64,000 nt of DNA from Sphingomonas bacterium (GCF_903642285.1 NZ_CAHJWJ010000010.1:1-64000); one strand, 5' to 3'; shown: positions 34,624-44,541, numbered from the stretch's first letter. Numbers and translations are program-made. Notes: generated by a model from the sequence alone, not told the origin.

Positions 34624-37600
34624 ATGCATTCAGGGTTCGTGCCGCTCCGTATCTTCTCGTCCTACACCATGCTCGACGGCGCGATCGAGCCGAAGGCGAT
34701 CGCGAAACAGGCAAAGGCGCTTGGCTTCCCCGCCGCCGCTCTGACCGATCGCAACGGGCTCTACGCCGCGATGGCGTTTTCGGATGCCGCGAAGAAGGAC
34801 GGGGTGCAGCCGATCATCGGCACCATGCTCGGCGTCGCGCGGCCGGGAATGCCCGAGGGGGTGGAGCCGCCGCTCGACTGGATCGCGCTCTATGCGCAGG
34901 ACAAGGCGGGTTACGACAATCTGTGCGCGCTGGTGTCGATGGCGCATCTCGACCGGCCGATCGAGCAACCCGCGCATGTCGCGTTCGACGTGCTGGCGGC
35001 GCGTGCGAATGGCCTGATCGCGCTGACCGCTGGCGGCGAGGGCGGGCTCGCGCGGTTGCTGGCGGAGGGACAACCGCGTCAAGCGGCGGATTATGCCGAC
35101 CGGCTGCAGACGCTGTTCGGCGACCGGCTCTATGTCGAGATCGCGCGGCGCGGCGACGCGACCGAGACGGCGGCGGAGGCTGCGCTGATCGACCTCGCCT
35201 ATGCGCGCGACCTGCCGCTGGTCGCGACCAACCCCTGCTGCTTCGCGGAAAGTGCGTTCGGCGATGCGCATGACGTGATGCTGTGCATCGCGAGTTCGAG
35301 CTATGTCGAAAGCGAAGACCGCCCGCGCAGTTGTCCCGAGGCGTGGCTGAAGGACGCGGAGTTGATGCGCATCCTGTTCGCCGATCTGCCCGAGGCGGTG
35401 GAGAACACGCTGGTGGTCGCGCAGCGCTGCGCGGTGATGGCACCCAGCCGCAAGCCGATCCTGCCCAGCCTCGCGGGCGACGTGGCGGGGGAGGCGGAGC
35501 TGCTGCGTGCCGACGCGCGGGCGGGGTTGGAGGCGCGACTGGCGAAGATCGCGGAATTGGCGCGGGCGGCGCTTCCCTCTACCGTTCGTGCTGAGCCTGT
35601 CGAAGCACCTGACGCGCCGGTTGCCACACGTCCTTCGACAAGCTCAGGACGAACGGTAGAGGATGTGGCTTCCCGGCCGAAATCGTTCGCTGCGAACGGC
35701 GCGGGCGACTGGACCACCCCCTATCGCGCCCGTCTGGAATTCGAACTCGACGTCATCATCCAGATGGGGTTCCCCGGCTATTTCCTGATCGTCGCGGACT
35801 TCATCAAATGGGCGAAGGATCACGACATTCCCGTCGGCCCCGGCCGCGGTTCGGGCGCGGGGTCGGTGGTCGCATGGTCGCTGACGATCACCGATCTGGA
35901 TCCGCTGAAGCTCGGCCTGCTGTTCGAACGCTTCCTCAATCCGGAACGCGTGTCGATGCCCGATTTCGACATCGATTTCTGCGAAACCCGCCGCGGCGAG
36001 GTCATCCGCTACGTCCAGGAGAAATATGGCCGCGACCAGGTCGCGCAGATCATCACCTTCGGGAAACTGAAGGCGCGCGCGGTGCTGAAGGATACCGGCC
36101 GCGTGCTCCAGATGAGCTACGGCCAGGTCGATCGGCTCGCCAAGCTGATCCCCAATCATCCGACCGATCCCTGGACGCTGGAGCGCGCGCTGAACGGCGT
36201 GTCCGAACTGGCGAAGGAATATGCCAACGACAATCAGGTCCGCCGGCTGCTCGATCTCGCGATGAAGCTGGAGGGACTGCCGCGGCATGCCTCCACTCAC
36301 GCGGCGGGCGTGGTGATCGGCGACCGGCCGCTCGCCGAGCTGGTCCCGCTGTACCGCGACCCGCGCTCCGACATGCCCGTCACGCAGTTCGACATGAAAT
36401 ATGTCGAGGGCGCGGGGCTGGTGAAGTTCGACTTTCTTGGGCTGAAGACGCTGTCGGTGTTGCAGAAGGCCGCGCAATTGCTGGCGAAACGCGGGGTCGT
36501 GGTCGATCTCGATACGCTCGAATGGGACGACCCCGCAGTCTATGCGCTGCTGCAAAGGAGTGACACCGTCGGCGTGTTCCAACTCGAGTCGGAAGGGATG
36601 CGGCGTACGCTGTCCGCGGTCCGCCCGAGCAATTTCGGCGACATCATCGCGCTCGTCTCGCTCTACCGGCCGGGGCCGATGGACAATATCCCGAGCTTCG
36701 GCCGTCGCAAACAGGGCACCGAGCCGATCGTCTATCCGCACCGCCTGCTGGAGCCGATCCTGTCCGAGACGTACGGCATCTTCGTCTATCAGGAACAGGT
36801 GATGCAGGCGGCGCAGGTGTTGGCGGGTTTCTCGCTGGGCGGCGCGGACCTGCTGCGCCGCGCGATGGGCAAGAAGGTGAAGGCGGAAATGGACGCGCAG
36901 CGCGCCGGCTTCGTCGAGGGTTGCCGGACGGTGAACGGCATCCCCAGGGCCGAGGCGAACGCGCTGTTCGACCTGATCGACAAATTCGCCGGCTATGGCT
37001 TCAACAAGAGCCATGCCGCAGCATATGCGCTGCTGGCGTATCAGACCGCGTGGTTGAAGGCGCATCATCCGCAGGAATTCTACGCGGCGTCGATGTGCTA
37101 CGACATGGCGACGACGGACAAGCTGGCGATCTTCGTCGACGATGCGCGGCGGCTGGGTGTCGCGATATTGCCGCCGTGCGTGAATGCGAGTGCGGCGGAT
37201 TTCTCGGTCGAAGCGGACGAGGGGAAATTGGCCGTTCGCTTCGCCCTGGGCGCGCTGAAATCGGTCGGCGAAGGTGCGATGGAGCGGCTGGTCGCCGAAC
37301 GCGCCGCGAACGGCCGCTTCGCTTCGCTCGACGACCTCGCCCGGCGCGTCGACCCCCGGCTCCTCAACAAACGCCAGCTCGAAACGCTCGCCGCGGCGGG
37401 CGCGTTCGATGGCATCGATGCGAACCGCGCCGGCATCCACGGTGCTGCGGAGACAATCCTCGCCGTCGCGGCGCGAGTCCACGACCAGAAGACGAGCGGG
37501 CAGGGCGGCCTTTTCGGCGAGGGCGACGTCGCCGGCGATTCGATCCGCCTGCCCAATACCGCGCGCTGGACGCTCAGCCAGCGGATGGAGCAGGAAAAGG

Positions 37601-38241
37601 AGGCGTTCGGTTTCTACTTCTCCGCGCATCCTGTCGACCGGCATTCGCATCTGGCGAAGATGCACGGCGCACGCGTCTTCGCGGCGCTCGGCGATCTGTC
37701 GATCCCCGACGACGGAACGCGATCGGGTGCGACGATGGCGGTGCTGGTCGAGGAGGCACGCTGGCGCACCTCGGCGCGCGGCAAGCGGTACATGATGGCG
37801 CAGCTGTCGGATCCGTCCGGGCAGTTCGTCGCGACCTGTTTCGATGACGCCGTGGCGGCGGACCTTGTGGAAGCGGCGAAGGTGGGCGGCTGCGGGCTCG
37901 CAACGGTCGAACTTGATCGTCGCCCCGGCGAGGATACGCCGCGAGTGACGGTCAAGCGGTTGCAGCCATTCGAGACTCTGGCCTCCGCCGCGCGGTTCGT
38001 CGTTCACGTCACGGTCGCGGAGCCGCGTGCCTTCGCGGACTTGGCGGCGATGCTGGCGGATCACCGTGGTGCCCGTGGCGAGATCCGGGCTTGCGTCCGG
38101 TTGCCGGACGGGGATGCGACGATCCTGCTTGGCCGCGACTTCCTGCTCGACGGCGAACTGGTCGCGCGGATCGAGGGGATTGCGGGGGTGACCGACGTGC
38201 GGTTGGTCAGTTCCGAGCGGCATCTGGCGCTGGTGGGGTAG
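34624..38241 (+). CDS. dnaE: DNA polymerase III alpha subunit
   Basis: A 1205-residue replicative polymerase. An N-terminal PHP domain (1 to about 280) is followed by the palm with the catalytic aspartates in MPDFDIDFCE (near residue 445), the fingers, RPGPMDNIPSFGRRK, helix-hairpin-helix and OB regions. The usual PHP metal histidines of HLRxHS are replaced (VPLRIFSS), so this PHP site is probably dead. At residues about 318-346 an 87-bp fold-back element is translated in frame in the PHP-palm linker. Otherwise full length and intact. Confidence 0.97.
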   Translation: MHSGFVPLRIFSSYTMLDGAIEPKAIAKQAKALGFPAAALTDRNGLYAAMAFSDAAKKDGVQPIIGTMLGVARPGMPEGVEPPLDWIALYAQDKAGYDNLCALVSMAHLDRPIEQPAHVAFDVLAARANGLIALTAGGEGGLARLLAEGQPRQAADYADRLQTLFGDRLYVEIARRGDATETAAEAALIDLAYARDLPLVATNPCCFAESAFGDAHDVMLCIASSSYVESEDRPRSCPEAWLKDAELMRILFADLPEAVENTLVVAQRCAVMAPSRKPILPSLAGDVAGEAELLRADARAGLEARLAKIAELARAALPSTVRAEPVEAPDAPVATRPSTSSGRTVEDVASRPKSFAANGAGDWTTPYRARLEFELDVIIQMGFPGYFLIVADFIKWAKDHDIPVGPGRGSGAGSVVAWSLTITDLDPLKLGLLFERFLNPERVSMPDFDIDFCETRRGEVIRYVQEKYGRDQVAQIITFGKLKARAVLKDTGRVLQMSYGQVDRLAKLIPNHPTDPWTLERALNGVSELAKEYANDNQVRRLLDLAMKLEGLPRHASTHAAGVVIGDRPLAELVPLYRDPRSDMPVTQFDMKYVEGAGLVKFDFLGLKTLSVLQKAAQLLAKRGVVVDLDTLEWDDPAVYALLQRSDTVGVFQLESEGMRRTLSAVRPSNFGDIIALVSLYRPGPMDNIPSFGRRKQGTEPIVYPHRLLEPILSETYGIFVYQEQVMQAAQVLAGFSLGGADLLRRAMGKKVKAEMDAQRAGFVEGCRTVNGIPRAEANALFDLIDKFAGYGFNKSHAAAYALLAYQTAWLKAHHPQEFYAASMCYDMATTDKLAIFVDDARRLGVAILPPCVNASAADFSVEADEGKLAVRFALGALKSVGEGAMERLVAERAANGRFASLDDLARRVDPRLLNKRQLETLAAAGAFDGIDANRAGIHGAAETILAVAARVHDQKTSGQGGLFGEGDVAGDSIRLPNTARWTLSQRMEQEKEAFGFYFSAHPVDRHSHLAKMHGARVFAALGDLSIPDDGTRSGATMAVLVEEARWRTSARGKRYMMAQLSDPSGQFVATCFDDAVAADLVEAAKVGGCGLATVELDRRPGEDTPRVTVKRLQPFETLASAARFVVHVTVAEPRAFADLAAMLADHRGARGEIRACVRLPDGDATILLGRDFLLDGELVARIEGIAGVTDVRLVSSERHLALVG
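35576..35662. repeat. Fold-back element inserted in frame within dnaE
   Basis: Arms of 33 bases (35576-35608 and 35630-35662) are inverted copies with about four mismatches; the core is GTTCGT(G/C)CTGAGC(C/T)TGTCGAA. The spacer is 21 bases. The total of 87 bases is 29 codons, so the reading frame is kept, and no stop is created. Confidence 0.92.
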
Positions 38242-38259
38242 GGGGAGCAAGAAACGCCC

Positions 38260-38356
38260 CTGCCCTCACCCTTCCCACGGCCTGCGGCCGCGAGCCCCTT
38301 CCCTCTCCCGCCGGGAGAGGGAAGGGAGGCGTGAAGCGCCGGAAGAGTGAGGGCAG
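38260..38356. repeat. Fold-back element between dnaE and the acyl-CoA synthetase gene
   Basis: Outer arms CTGCCCTCAC (38260-38269) and GTGAGGGCAG (38347-38356) are perfect. Inside is a 15-bp perfect palindrome (38296-38310 with 38312-38326, CCCTTCCCTCTCCCG). It is similar in base content to the element at 23101-23240 and may be the same family. Confidence 0.85.
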
Positions 38357-38435
38357 TTTCGTCGTACCGCGGGAAGGGATTGTCCTCCCCCCCATCTCGC
38401 TTATGCTCCCGCCGATAAGAACGAGAGGACCCCCG

Positions 38436-40028
38436 ATGCTGGGTGGAATGCAGGATTTCGCGCTTCGCGTTCCCCGGCTGATCGATCACGCCGCGCGCGA
38501 ACACGGACGCCGCGCGGTCGTCACCCGCTGGGCGGACGGGCGCGAGACGCGGTCGAACTGGGCCGGGATCGCCGCCGATGCGCGCCGCTGTGCGCAGGGA
38601 CTGGAACGGATCGGGTGCAGGCCGGGCGACCGGATCGGAACGCTCGCGATGAACCACGGCCACCATCTCGCCACCTGGTACGGCGCGATCGGTATGGGTG
38701 GGGTGATCCACACGGTCAACCCGCGGCTGTTCGACGAGCAGCTGGTCTATATCGTCGGCCATGCCGCCGACCGCGTGCTGTTCTACGACCGTGCATTCGA
38801 GCCGATCGTCGAGCGGTTGCGCGACCGGTGGCCGACGATCGAACGCTATGTCGTCATGGATGACGACGGCCGGGACGGCTTCCGCGCCTTCGTCGATGCG
38901 GAGGACGGTGGCTATGCCTGGGTCGAGGGCCCCGAGCGCGATCCGTGCATGCTCTGCTACACCAGCGGCACGACGGGCAATCCCAAGGGCGTGCTGTACG
39001 AACATCGCTCGACGATGCTCCACGCTATGGCGGAGGTGGCACCCGCGGTGTTCGATCTGTCGTCGCGCGCGGTCGCGCTGCCGATCGTGCCGATGTTCCA
39101 TGCCGCCGCGTGGGGCCTGCCCTTCGCGGGCGCGCTGGCGGGGGCCACGTTCGTATTCTCCTGCGTCAACGAACCCGCGGTCCTGTGCGACTTGATGAAC
39201 CGCGAACGCGTGACGCATTCCGCCGGGGTGCCGACGGTATGGCTCGGCATGTTCCAGCATATCGACGCGAGCGGCGAGGTGCCGCGTCACCTGAAGCTCG
39301 TCAGCATCGGCGGCTCGGCTGCGCCGCGCGCGATGATCGCCCGGCTGATGGGAATGGGCGTCCACGTCGCGCATCTCTGGGGGATGACCGAGACCTCGCC
39401 CGTCGGCACCGCCGGCTCGCTGCCCGCGGACTGGGACGAGATGGGGCTGGAAGCGCAGCTCGACCTGGCCTCGAAGCAGGGGCAGATTCCGTTCGGCATC
39501 GAATTGCAGGTGGTCGACGACGATGGCGGCGTACTGCCGCGCGACGGCGTATCGGCAGGACGGCTGCTGGTGCGCGGACCCTGGGTCGTGAAGCGCTATT
39601 TCGGCGCGGACGAAGACGCGATCGATGCGGGCGGCTGGTTCGACACCGGCGACGTCGCGGTGCTGCATCCGGACGGGACGATGCAGATCACCGATCGGTC
39701 GAAGGACGTCATCAAATCGGGTGGCGAGTGGATCAGTTCGGTCGATCTCGAAAACGCCGCGGTCGGCTGCGTGGGCGTCGCCGAAGCCGCGGCGATCGGC
39801 GTGCCGCATCCGCGGTGGGGCGAACGGCCGCTGCTGCTGGTGATGCGAAAGCCGGACAGCGACGTGTCCGCGGCGGACGTCCTGCGGCATCTGGGCGATC
39901 ATGTCGCGAAATGGTGGCTGCCAGATGCGGTGCTGTTCGTCGACGCGCTTCCTCACACCGCGACCGGCAAACTGCTGAAGACCGCGCTGCGCGAGCGGTA
40001 CCGGGATTACCGGCTCGACGCGGCGTAG
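38436..40028 (+). CDS. Acyl-CoA synthetase (AMP-forming), medium/long-chain type
   Basis: A 530-residue ANL-superfamily ligase that activates a carboxylic acid through an acyl-adenylate. It has the P-loop-like [12 protein letters not shown] (near residue 175), [27 protein letters not shown] (hinge), [11 protein letters not shown] and the catalytic Lys in [13 protein letters not shown]. The FadD3/AlkK-like layout suggests medium- or long-chain fatty acids, but the exact substrate is unknown. The ATG at 38436 has AGAGGA six bases upstream; the longer open frame covers the fold-back element and is not coding. Confidence 0.92.
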   Translation: MLGGMQDFALRVPRLIDHAAREHGRRAVVTRWADGRETRSNWAGIAADARRCAQGLERIGCRPGDRIGTLAMNHGHHLATWYGAIGMGGVIHTVNPRLFDEQLVYIVGHAADRVLFYDRAFEPIVERLRDRWPTIERYVVMDDDGRDGFRAFVDAEDGGYAWVEGPERDPCMLCYTSGTTGNPKGVLYEHRSTMLHAMAEVAPAVFDLSSRAVALPIVPMFHAAAWGLPFAGALAGATFVFSCVNEPAVLCDLMNRERVTHSAGVPTVWLGMFQHIDASGEVPRHLKLVSIGGSAAPRAMIARLMGMGVHVAHLWGMTETSPVGTAGSLPADWDEMGLEAQLDLASKQGQIPFGIELQVVDDDGGVLPRDGVSAGRLLVRGPWVVKRYFGADEDAIDAGGWFDTGDVAVLHPDGTMQITDRSKDVIKSGGEWISSVDLENAAVGCVGVAEAAAIGVPHPRWGERPLLLVMRKPDSDVSAADVLRHLGDHVAKWWLPDAVLFVDALPHTATGKLLKTALRERYRDYRLDAA

Positions 40029-40353
40029 CGGCATACCGCCCTGACGCGCTTCCCCATCCGTCACCCCCGCGAAAGCGGGGGTGACGGATGGGGGGTAGTT
40101 TCCGGGAAACACCCTGTCCTACATCGCCGATTTGCGCTCTACCTAACCACATGGCCCCCGATCGCGCCCGCTTCCGTTCCGCACCACCTACACGACGCTC
40201 CGCACAAGAACATTTCGCGCCGAGCGTAGCCTGTGGTTCGTCCACTTCCGCTTTATCGGAAGTCCGGATCGGCCCTATCCGCGGGACGCGAAGACGCTTG
40301 CATCGCCGCCCGCTTCCCCGCAGCTTCGCGGTCGCACAACGAACAGGCGCGCC
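40029..40353 (+). other. Spacer and likely promoter region upstream of rutB
   Basis: After the palindrome at 40052-40093 it holds TAACCACATGGCCC (40144-40157), which resembles the RutR operator TGACCA-NN-TGGTCA at ten of fourteen positions, and a perfect seven-bp inverted repeat ACTTCCG/CGGAAGT (40244-40263). No gene seen. The assignments as operators are inferred. Confidence 0.4.
40052..40093. repeat. Perfect 19-bp palindrome with GAAA loop
   Basis: The arms 40052-40070 and 40075-40093 are exact inverses around GAAA. The core GTCACCCCCGC is shared, with one change, by the element at 43355-43400. Lies 24 bases after the acyl-CoA synthetase stop, where it can also act as a 3' hairpin. Confidence 0.92.
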
Positions 40354-41085
40354 ATGACCGACCTTGCCCCCATCCTCCGCACCGGCGCGAACGCGGCCGC
40401 CGCGGTCACATTGCCAGCGCGGCCGGAAGCCTTGCGGCTCGACCCGGCGGAAACCGCGGTCGTCGTCATCGACATGCAGAACGCCTATGCGACCGAAGGT
40501 GGTTACGTCGATCTCGCGGGCTTCGACATCGCGGGGTCCGCGAGCGTCATCGGCAAGATCGCGCAGGTCCTCGACACCGCGCGTGGCGCGGGCCTGCCGG
40601 TGATATTCCTGCAGAACGGCTGGGACCCCGATTATGTCGAGGCGGGTGGCCAGGGATCGCCCAACTGGCACAAGTCGAACGCGCTGAAGACGATGCGCAC
40701 GCGGCCCGAACTCCACGGCCAGCTGCTCGCGCGCGGCGGCTGGGATTACGAGCTGGTCGACGCGCTGAAACCAAAGCCCGGCGACATCCGCGTCCACAAG
40801 ACCCGCTACAGCGCGTTCTTCAACTCGCAGCTCGACAGCGTCCTCAGGTCGCGCGGCATCCGCAACATCGTCTTCGTGGGGATCGCCAGCAACGTCTGCG
40901 TCGAATCCACGCTACGCGACGGCTTCCACCTCGAATATTTCGGCGTGATGCTGGAGGATGCGACGCATCACCTGGGTCCGCCGATGATGCAGGAGGCGAC
41001 GGTCTACAATGTCGAGACATTCTTCGGCTGGGTCTCTACCGTCGCCGATTTCTGCGGCAGCTTCGGCCAGATATCCAAGGATTAA
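40354..41085 (+). CDS. rutB: Ureidoacrylate amidohydrolase RutB
   Basis: A 243-residue isochorismatase-like hydrolase that cleaves ureidoacrylate (peroxide form) made by RutA into aminoacrylate, CO2 and ammonia. The triad is visible: Asp in [14 protein letters not shown], Lys in [12 protein letters not shown] and Cys in [14 protein letters not shown]. The length and N-terminal region match RutB rather than general isochorismatases. First gene of a tightly packed rutB-C-D-A run, with a three-base gap to rutC. Confidence 0.95.
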   Translation: MTDLAPILRTGANAAAAVTLPARPEALRLDPAETAVVVIDMQNAYATEGGYVDLAGFDIAGSASVIGKIAQVLDTARGAGLPVIFLQNGWDPDYVEAGGQGSPNWHKSNALKTMRTRPELHGQLLARGGWDYELVDALKPKPGDIRVHKTRYSAFFNSQLDSVLRSRGIRNIVFVGIASNVCVESTLRDGFHLEYFGVMLEDATHHLGPPMMQEATVYNVETFFGWVSTVADFCGSFGQISKD

Positions 41086-41088
41086 GAC

Positions 41089-41472
41089 ATGCCCTTCGAA
41101 GCCATCAACCCGCCGCAATTCCCGACCCCGATCGCGCCGTATTCCGCCGCGGCGAAGGCGGGGAATACCGTCTATGTCTCCGGCGTGCTGGCATTGGGCG
41201 AAGGCGGGGCGGTGCTGAACCCGGGCAATGTCCGGTTGCAGACCAAGCATGTGCTCGACACGATCAAGACCACGCTGGAAGCCGCCGGCGCAACGATGGC
41301 CGATGTCGCGATGAACCATATCTTCCTGAAATATCTCGGCGATTATGCCGCGTTCAACGAGGTCTATGCCGAATATTTTCCGGATGCGAAGCCGGCGCGC
41401 TATTGCCTGATCGTCGAAATGGTCAAGCCGGAATGCCTGGTCGAGATCGCCTCCGTGGCGCATATCGGCTGA
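41089..41472 (+). CDS. rutC: Aminoacrylate deaminase RutC (RidA family)
   Basis: A 127-residue RidA/YjgF-fold protein that hydrolyses the reactive aminoacrylate produced by RutB. It has PFEAINPPQFPTPIAPYSAA at the N-terminus, GNTVYVSGVLALGEGG, and the conserved Arg/Glu in ARYCLIVEMVKPECLVEIASVA. The gene order and the RutC-specific N-terminus separate it from housekeeping RidA. Its stop overlaps the rutD start (TGATG). Confidence 0.95.
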   Translation: MPFEAINPPQFPTPIAPYSAAAKAGNTVYVSGVLALGEGGAVLNPGNVRLQTKHVLDTIKTTLEAAGATMADVAMNHIFLKYLGDYAAFNEVYAEYFPDAKPARYCLIVEMVKPECLVEIASVAHIG

Positions 41473-42266
41473 TGCCCGAGGCGTCGGGACTTTTCTGGGA
41501 CGAGCACGGCCCCGCCGACGCGCCCGTTCTCATCCTGTCGTCCGGACTGGGCGGATCGGCGGGCTATTGGCAATCCAATCTGGCCGCGCTCGCCCAGCGT
41601 CACCGTGTGATCGCCTACGACCACCGCGGCACCGGCCGGTCGTCGCGCGAGGTGCCCGGCGACCTGACCATCCAAGCGATGGCGGCGGACTTGGCGCTGC
41701 TCATCCGTGAGACCGGCGTCGTGAAGCCGACGCTGATCGGCCATGCGATCGGCGGATTGATCGGGCTGGCCGCGGCGCTGGCCGAGCCGGCGTTGCTGGC
41801 GCGACTGGTGGTCATCAACGGCTGGGCGCGGCTCGATCCGCATACCGCGCGGTGCTTCGACACCCGGCTGTCGCTGCTCCGCGACAGCGGGGCGCGGGCG
41901 TATCTGCATGCGCAGCCGCTGTTCCTCTATCCCGCACCCTGGATATCCGATCATCACGCTCGTCTTGCGGACGAGGAGGAGGCGGGCATCGCGCATTTTC
42001 CCGGTGCCGAGATGGTCCAGCGCCGTATCGCCGCCGCCCGCCGCTTCGACCTTCTCCATCGCCTGCCGGACATCGCGGTGCCGACGCTGCTGGTGGCCAG
42101 CGACGACGACATGCTCGTCCCGCATGGCTGTTCGGACGTGCTGGCGAAGGGCCTGCCCGATGCGCAGCTCGCGCGGATGGCGAGCGGGGGGCATGCCTGC
42201 AACATCACGCGCGCGGACCATTTCAACATGTGGCTGCTCGACTGGCTCGACAGCGAAGCGGAGTGA
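41472..42266 (+). CDS. rutD: Alpha/beta hydrolase RutD
   Basis: A 264-residue alpha/beta-hydrolase thought to speed hydrolysis of carbamate or aminoacrylate in uracil breakdown. The oxyanion region [11 protein letters not shown] lies at the N-terminus, [10 protein letters not shown] near residue 55. The nucleophile elbow reads GHAIGG, with Ala where a Ser nucleophile would be expected; the C-terminal acid/His region is SGGHACN. The start is the ATG at 41472; the longer frame runs across rutB/C and is not real. Confidence 0.92.
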   Translation: MPEASGLFWDEHGPADAPVLILSSGLGGSAGYWQSNLAALAQRHRVIAYDHRGTGRSSREVPGDLTIQAMAADLALLIRETGVVKPTLIGHAIGGLIGLAAALAEPALLARLVVINGWARLDPHTARCFDTRLSLLRDSGARAYLHAQPLFLYPAPWISDHHARLADEEEAGIAHFPGAEMVQRRIAAARRFDLLHRLPDIAVPTLLVASDDDMLVPHGCSDVLAKGLPDAQLARMASGGHACNITRADHFNMWLLDWLDSEAE

Positions 42267-42270
42267 GCGA

Positions 42271-43338
42271 ATGCAGGTCGGCGTCTTCGTGCCAATCAAC
42301 AACAATGGGTGGCTGATCAGCGAGGCGGCCCCGCAGTACATGCCGTCGTTCGCCCTGAACAAACGCATCGCGGTGGCGGCGGAGAAATATGGATTCGACT
42401 TCCTGCTATCGATGATCAAGCTGCGCGGGTTCGGCGGGAAGACCGAATTCTGGGAGTACGGGCTGGAAAGCTTCACGCTGATGGCCGGGCTGGCCGCGGT
42501 GACCGAGAAGATCAAGATCTTCGCGACCTGCCCGACACTGGTCATCCCGCCCGCCTTCGCCGCGCGGATGTGCAATACGATCGATTCGATCAGCCATGGC
42601 CGGTTCGGGCTGAACCTCATCACCGGCTGGCAACCACCGGAATATACCCAGATGGGTCTGTGGCCGGGCGACGAACATTTCCGCAATCGCTACAAGATGC
42701 TGGGCGAATATGCGCACATCCTGCGCGAACTTTGGGCGACCGGGGTCAGCGACTTCAAAGGCGAATACTACACGATGGAGGACTGTCGCGTCCGGCCGAA
42801 ACCCGACGGCGACATGAAGATCATCTGCGCGGGATCGTCCGACGACGGCCTCGCGTTCTCGGCGAAATGGGCGGATTATGCCTTCTGCCTCGGCAAGGGG
42901 GTCAATACGCCGACCGCCTTCGCATCGAACAACGCGCGGCTGGTAAAGGCCACAGCGAAGACCGGGCGGGCGGTATCGGTCTTCGTCCTCGTCATGGTGA
43001 TCGCCGCCGAGACCGACGACGAAGCGATGGCGAGATGGCGTGCGTACAACGCCGGCGTCGATGTCGAGGCGATCGCATGGCTCGCCGATCAGGGCGCGAA
43101 GGACACGGTCAACACCGACACCAATGTCCGCCAACTCGCCGCACCGGAGGGCGCGGTGAATATCAACATGGGGACCCTGGTCGGATCGTACGAAAGCGTC
43201 GCGCGGATGCTCGACGAGATGGCGGAGGTGCCGAATACCGGCGGGGTGCTGCTGACGTTCGACGATTTCGAGGCGGGGGTAGAGGCGTTCGGAACGCGGA
43301 TCCAGCCGCTGATGGCGTGCCGGGCGGGGGTGGTGTGA
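42271..43338 (+). CDS. rutA: Pyrimidine monooxygenase RutA
   Basis: A 355-residue flavin-dependent luciferase-fold monooxygenase that opens the uracil ring between N3 and C4. It has [15 protein letters not shown] at the N-terminus, [17 protein letters not shown], and [20 protein letters not shown]. It normally needs the flavin reductase RutF, which is not in this cluster. The ATG at 42271 has GGAG seven bases upstream and lies four bases after rutD. Here rutA is last, whereas it is first in E. coli. Confidence 0.95.
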   Translation: MQVGVFVPINNNGWLISEAAPQYMPSFALNKRIAVAAEKYGFDFLLSMIKLRGFGGKTEFWEYGLESFTLMAGLAAVTEKIKIFATCPTLVIPPAFAARMCNTIDSISHGRFGLNLITGWQPPEYTQMGLWPGDEHFRNRYKMLGEYAHILRELWATGVSDFKGEYYTMEDCRVRPKPDGDMKIICAGSSDDGLAFSAKWADYAFCLGKGVNTPTAFASNNARLVKATAKTGRAVSVFVLVMVIAAETDDEAMARWRAYNAGVDVEAIAWLADQGAKDTVNTDTNVRQLAAPEGAVNINMGTLVGSYESVARMLDEMAEVPNTGGVLLTFDDFEAGVEAFGTRIQPLMACRAGVV

Positions 43339-43354
43339 CCTTTGCGTCGATTAC

Positions 43355-43400
43355 CCCCCTCACCGTCATCCCCGCGAAAGCGGGGATGACGGTGAGGGGG
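43355..43400. repeat. Perfect 21-bp palindrome with GAAA loop
   Basis: The arms 43355-43375 and 43380-43400 are exact inverses around GAAA. It shares the core GTCA(T/C)CCCCGC-GAAA-GCGGGG with 40052-40093, the other end of the rut cluster. Lies between the convergent rutA and radical SAM genes. Confidence 0.92.
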
Positions 43401-43412
43401 CGGGTCGTCGGT

Positions 43413-44483
43413 TCAGAACAACTCCCCCTGCGGCCCCCTGGGTGCCCCGAACAGGTCCGTCCGCAACACGATTCGTTCCCGCCCAAGTCCGTGCTTGCGA
43501 CACGCCAGCCGGAACCGCGTCTGCATCAGGTCCGCCCACGGCCCTTCCCCCCGCATCCGGGTAAAGAAATCCGGGTCGTTGTCCCGGCCGCCCCGCAGCG
43601 ACCGGATCGTCGCCATCACCTTCCCCGCACGATCGGGAAAATGCGTGTCGAGCCAGGCGCGGAACAACGGCGCGACCTCGTACGGCAAGCGGACCGGCAG
43701 GAAGAACACGCCGCGCGCCCCGGCCTCCGCGGCGCGTTCGACGATATGCTCCATCTCGTGATCGGTGATCGCGGGAATGACGGGGGCGATCGAGACATGG
43801 ACGGGGACGCCCGCATCCGCCAGCCGCCGCACCGCGGTCAGCCGGCGTTCGGGATGCGGCGCCCGCGGTTCCAGCGTCATCGCGATCTTCGGGTCGAGCG
43901 ACGTCACCGACACCGTCACCGCGGCGACGCCCTTCGCCGCCATGGGTGCGAGCAAGTCGAGATCGCGCAGCACGCGGTCGGACTTGGTCGTGATCGTCAG
44001 CGGGTGGCTCGTTTCGCCGAGCACCTCGACGATGCCGCGGGTGATCCGCCAGTCGGCCTCGATCGGCTGATAGGGATCGGTGTTCGTTCCGAGCGCGATC
44101 GGCTTCGCCTCGTAGCCGGACTTGGCGAGTTCGGCGCGCAGCAGCGCGGCGGCGTCGGGCTTGGCGAACAGCCGGCTCTCGAAATCCAGCCCCGGCGACA
44201 GGTCGTGGAAGGCGTGTGTCGGCCGGGCGAAGCAATAGATGCAGCCATGCTCGCATCCTCGATACGGGTTGATCGAACGATCGAACCCGATGTCGGGCGA
44301 GATGTTGCGGCTGATGATGGTGCGCGGATGTTCTACCGTCACCGTGGTGCGGCGCGCCGGCGGCGCGCCGTCGATCGCGTCCTGCGCATCCAGCCAGTCG
44401 CCATCTTCTACGGTCGTGGGCAGATTGAAGCGCCCACTCTCGTGGTTTAGCGTCGCGCCGCGATGGGGGCGTTTGCCGGGCAT
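43413..44483 (-). CDS. PA0069-family radical SAM protein
   Basis: A 356-residue radical SAM enzyme of the Rv2578c/PA0069 type, related to SplB. The 4Fe-4S ligands are in NPYRGCEHGCIYCFARPTH (CxxxCxxC near residue 72). GTNTDPYQPIEADWRITRGI and TLEPRAPHPERRLTAVRRL are family-typical. Its reaction is not established. I chose the ATG at 44483 (MPGKRPHRGAT); upstream in-frame sequence lacks family similarity. The ribosome-binding site is weak. Confidence 0.9.
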   Translation of the reverse strand: MPGKRPHRGATLNHESGRFNLPTTVEDGDWLDAQDAIDGAPPARRTTVTVEHPRTIISRNISPDIGFDRSINPYRGCEHGCIYCFARPTHAFHDLSPGLDFESRLFAKPDAAALLRAELAKSGYEAKPIALGTNTDPYQPIEADWRITRGIVEVLGETSHPLTITTKSDRVLRDLDLLAPMAAKGVAAVTVSVTSLDPKIAMTLEPRAPHPERRLTAVRRLADAGVPVHVSIAPVIPAITDHEMEHIVERAAEAGARGVFFLPVRLPYEVAPLFRAWLDTHFPDRAGKVMATIRSLRGGRDNDPDFFTRMRGEGPWADLMQTRFRLACRKHGLGRERIVLRTDLFGAPRGPQGELF

Positions 44484-44541
44484 TGACCGGCGATAGCAGT
44501 CGTGCCAGAACACAACAAGAACATTTGCGTGGGGAGCATTT

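Noticed and set aside
35644..38250. An 868-codon minus-strand open frame opposite dnaE
   Set aside because: Antisense shadow of a clearly intact DnaE. No ribosome-binding site or family features.
38061..40112. A 683-codon minus-strand frame opposite the acyl-CoA synthetase gene
   Set aside because: Antisense shadow; it runs through a fold-back element and lacks any domain.
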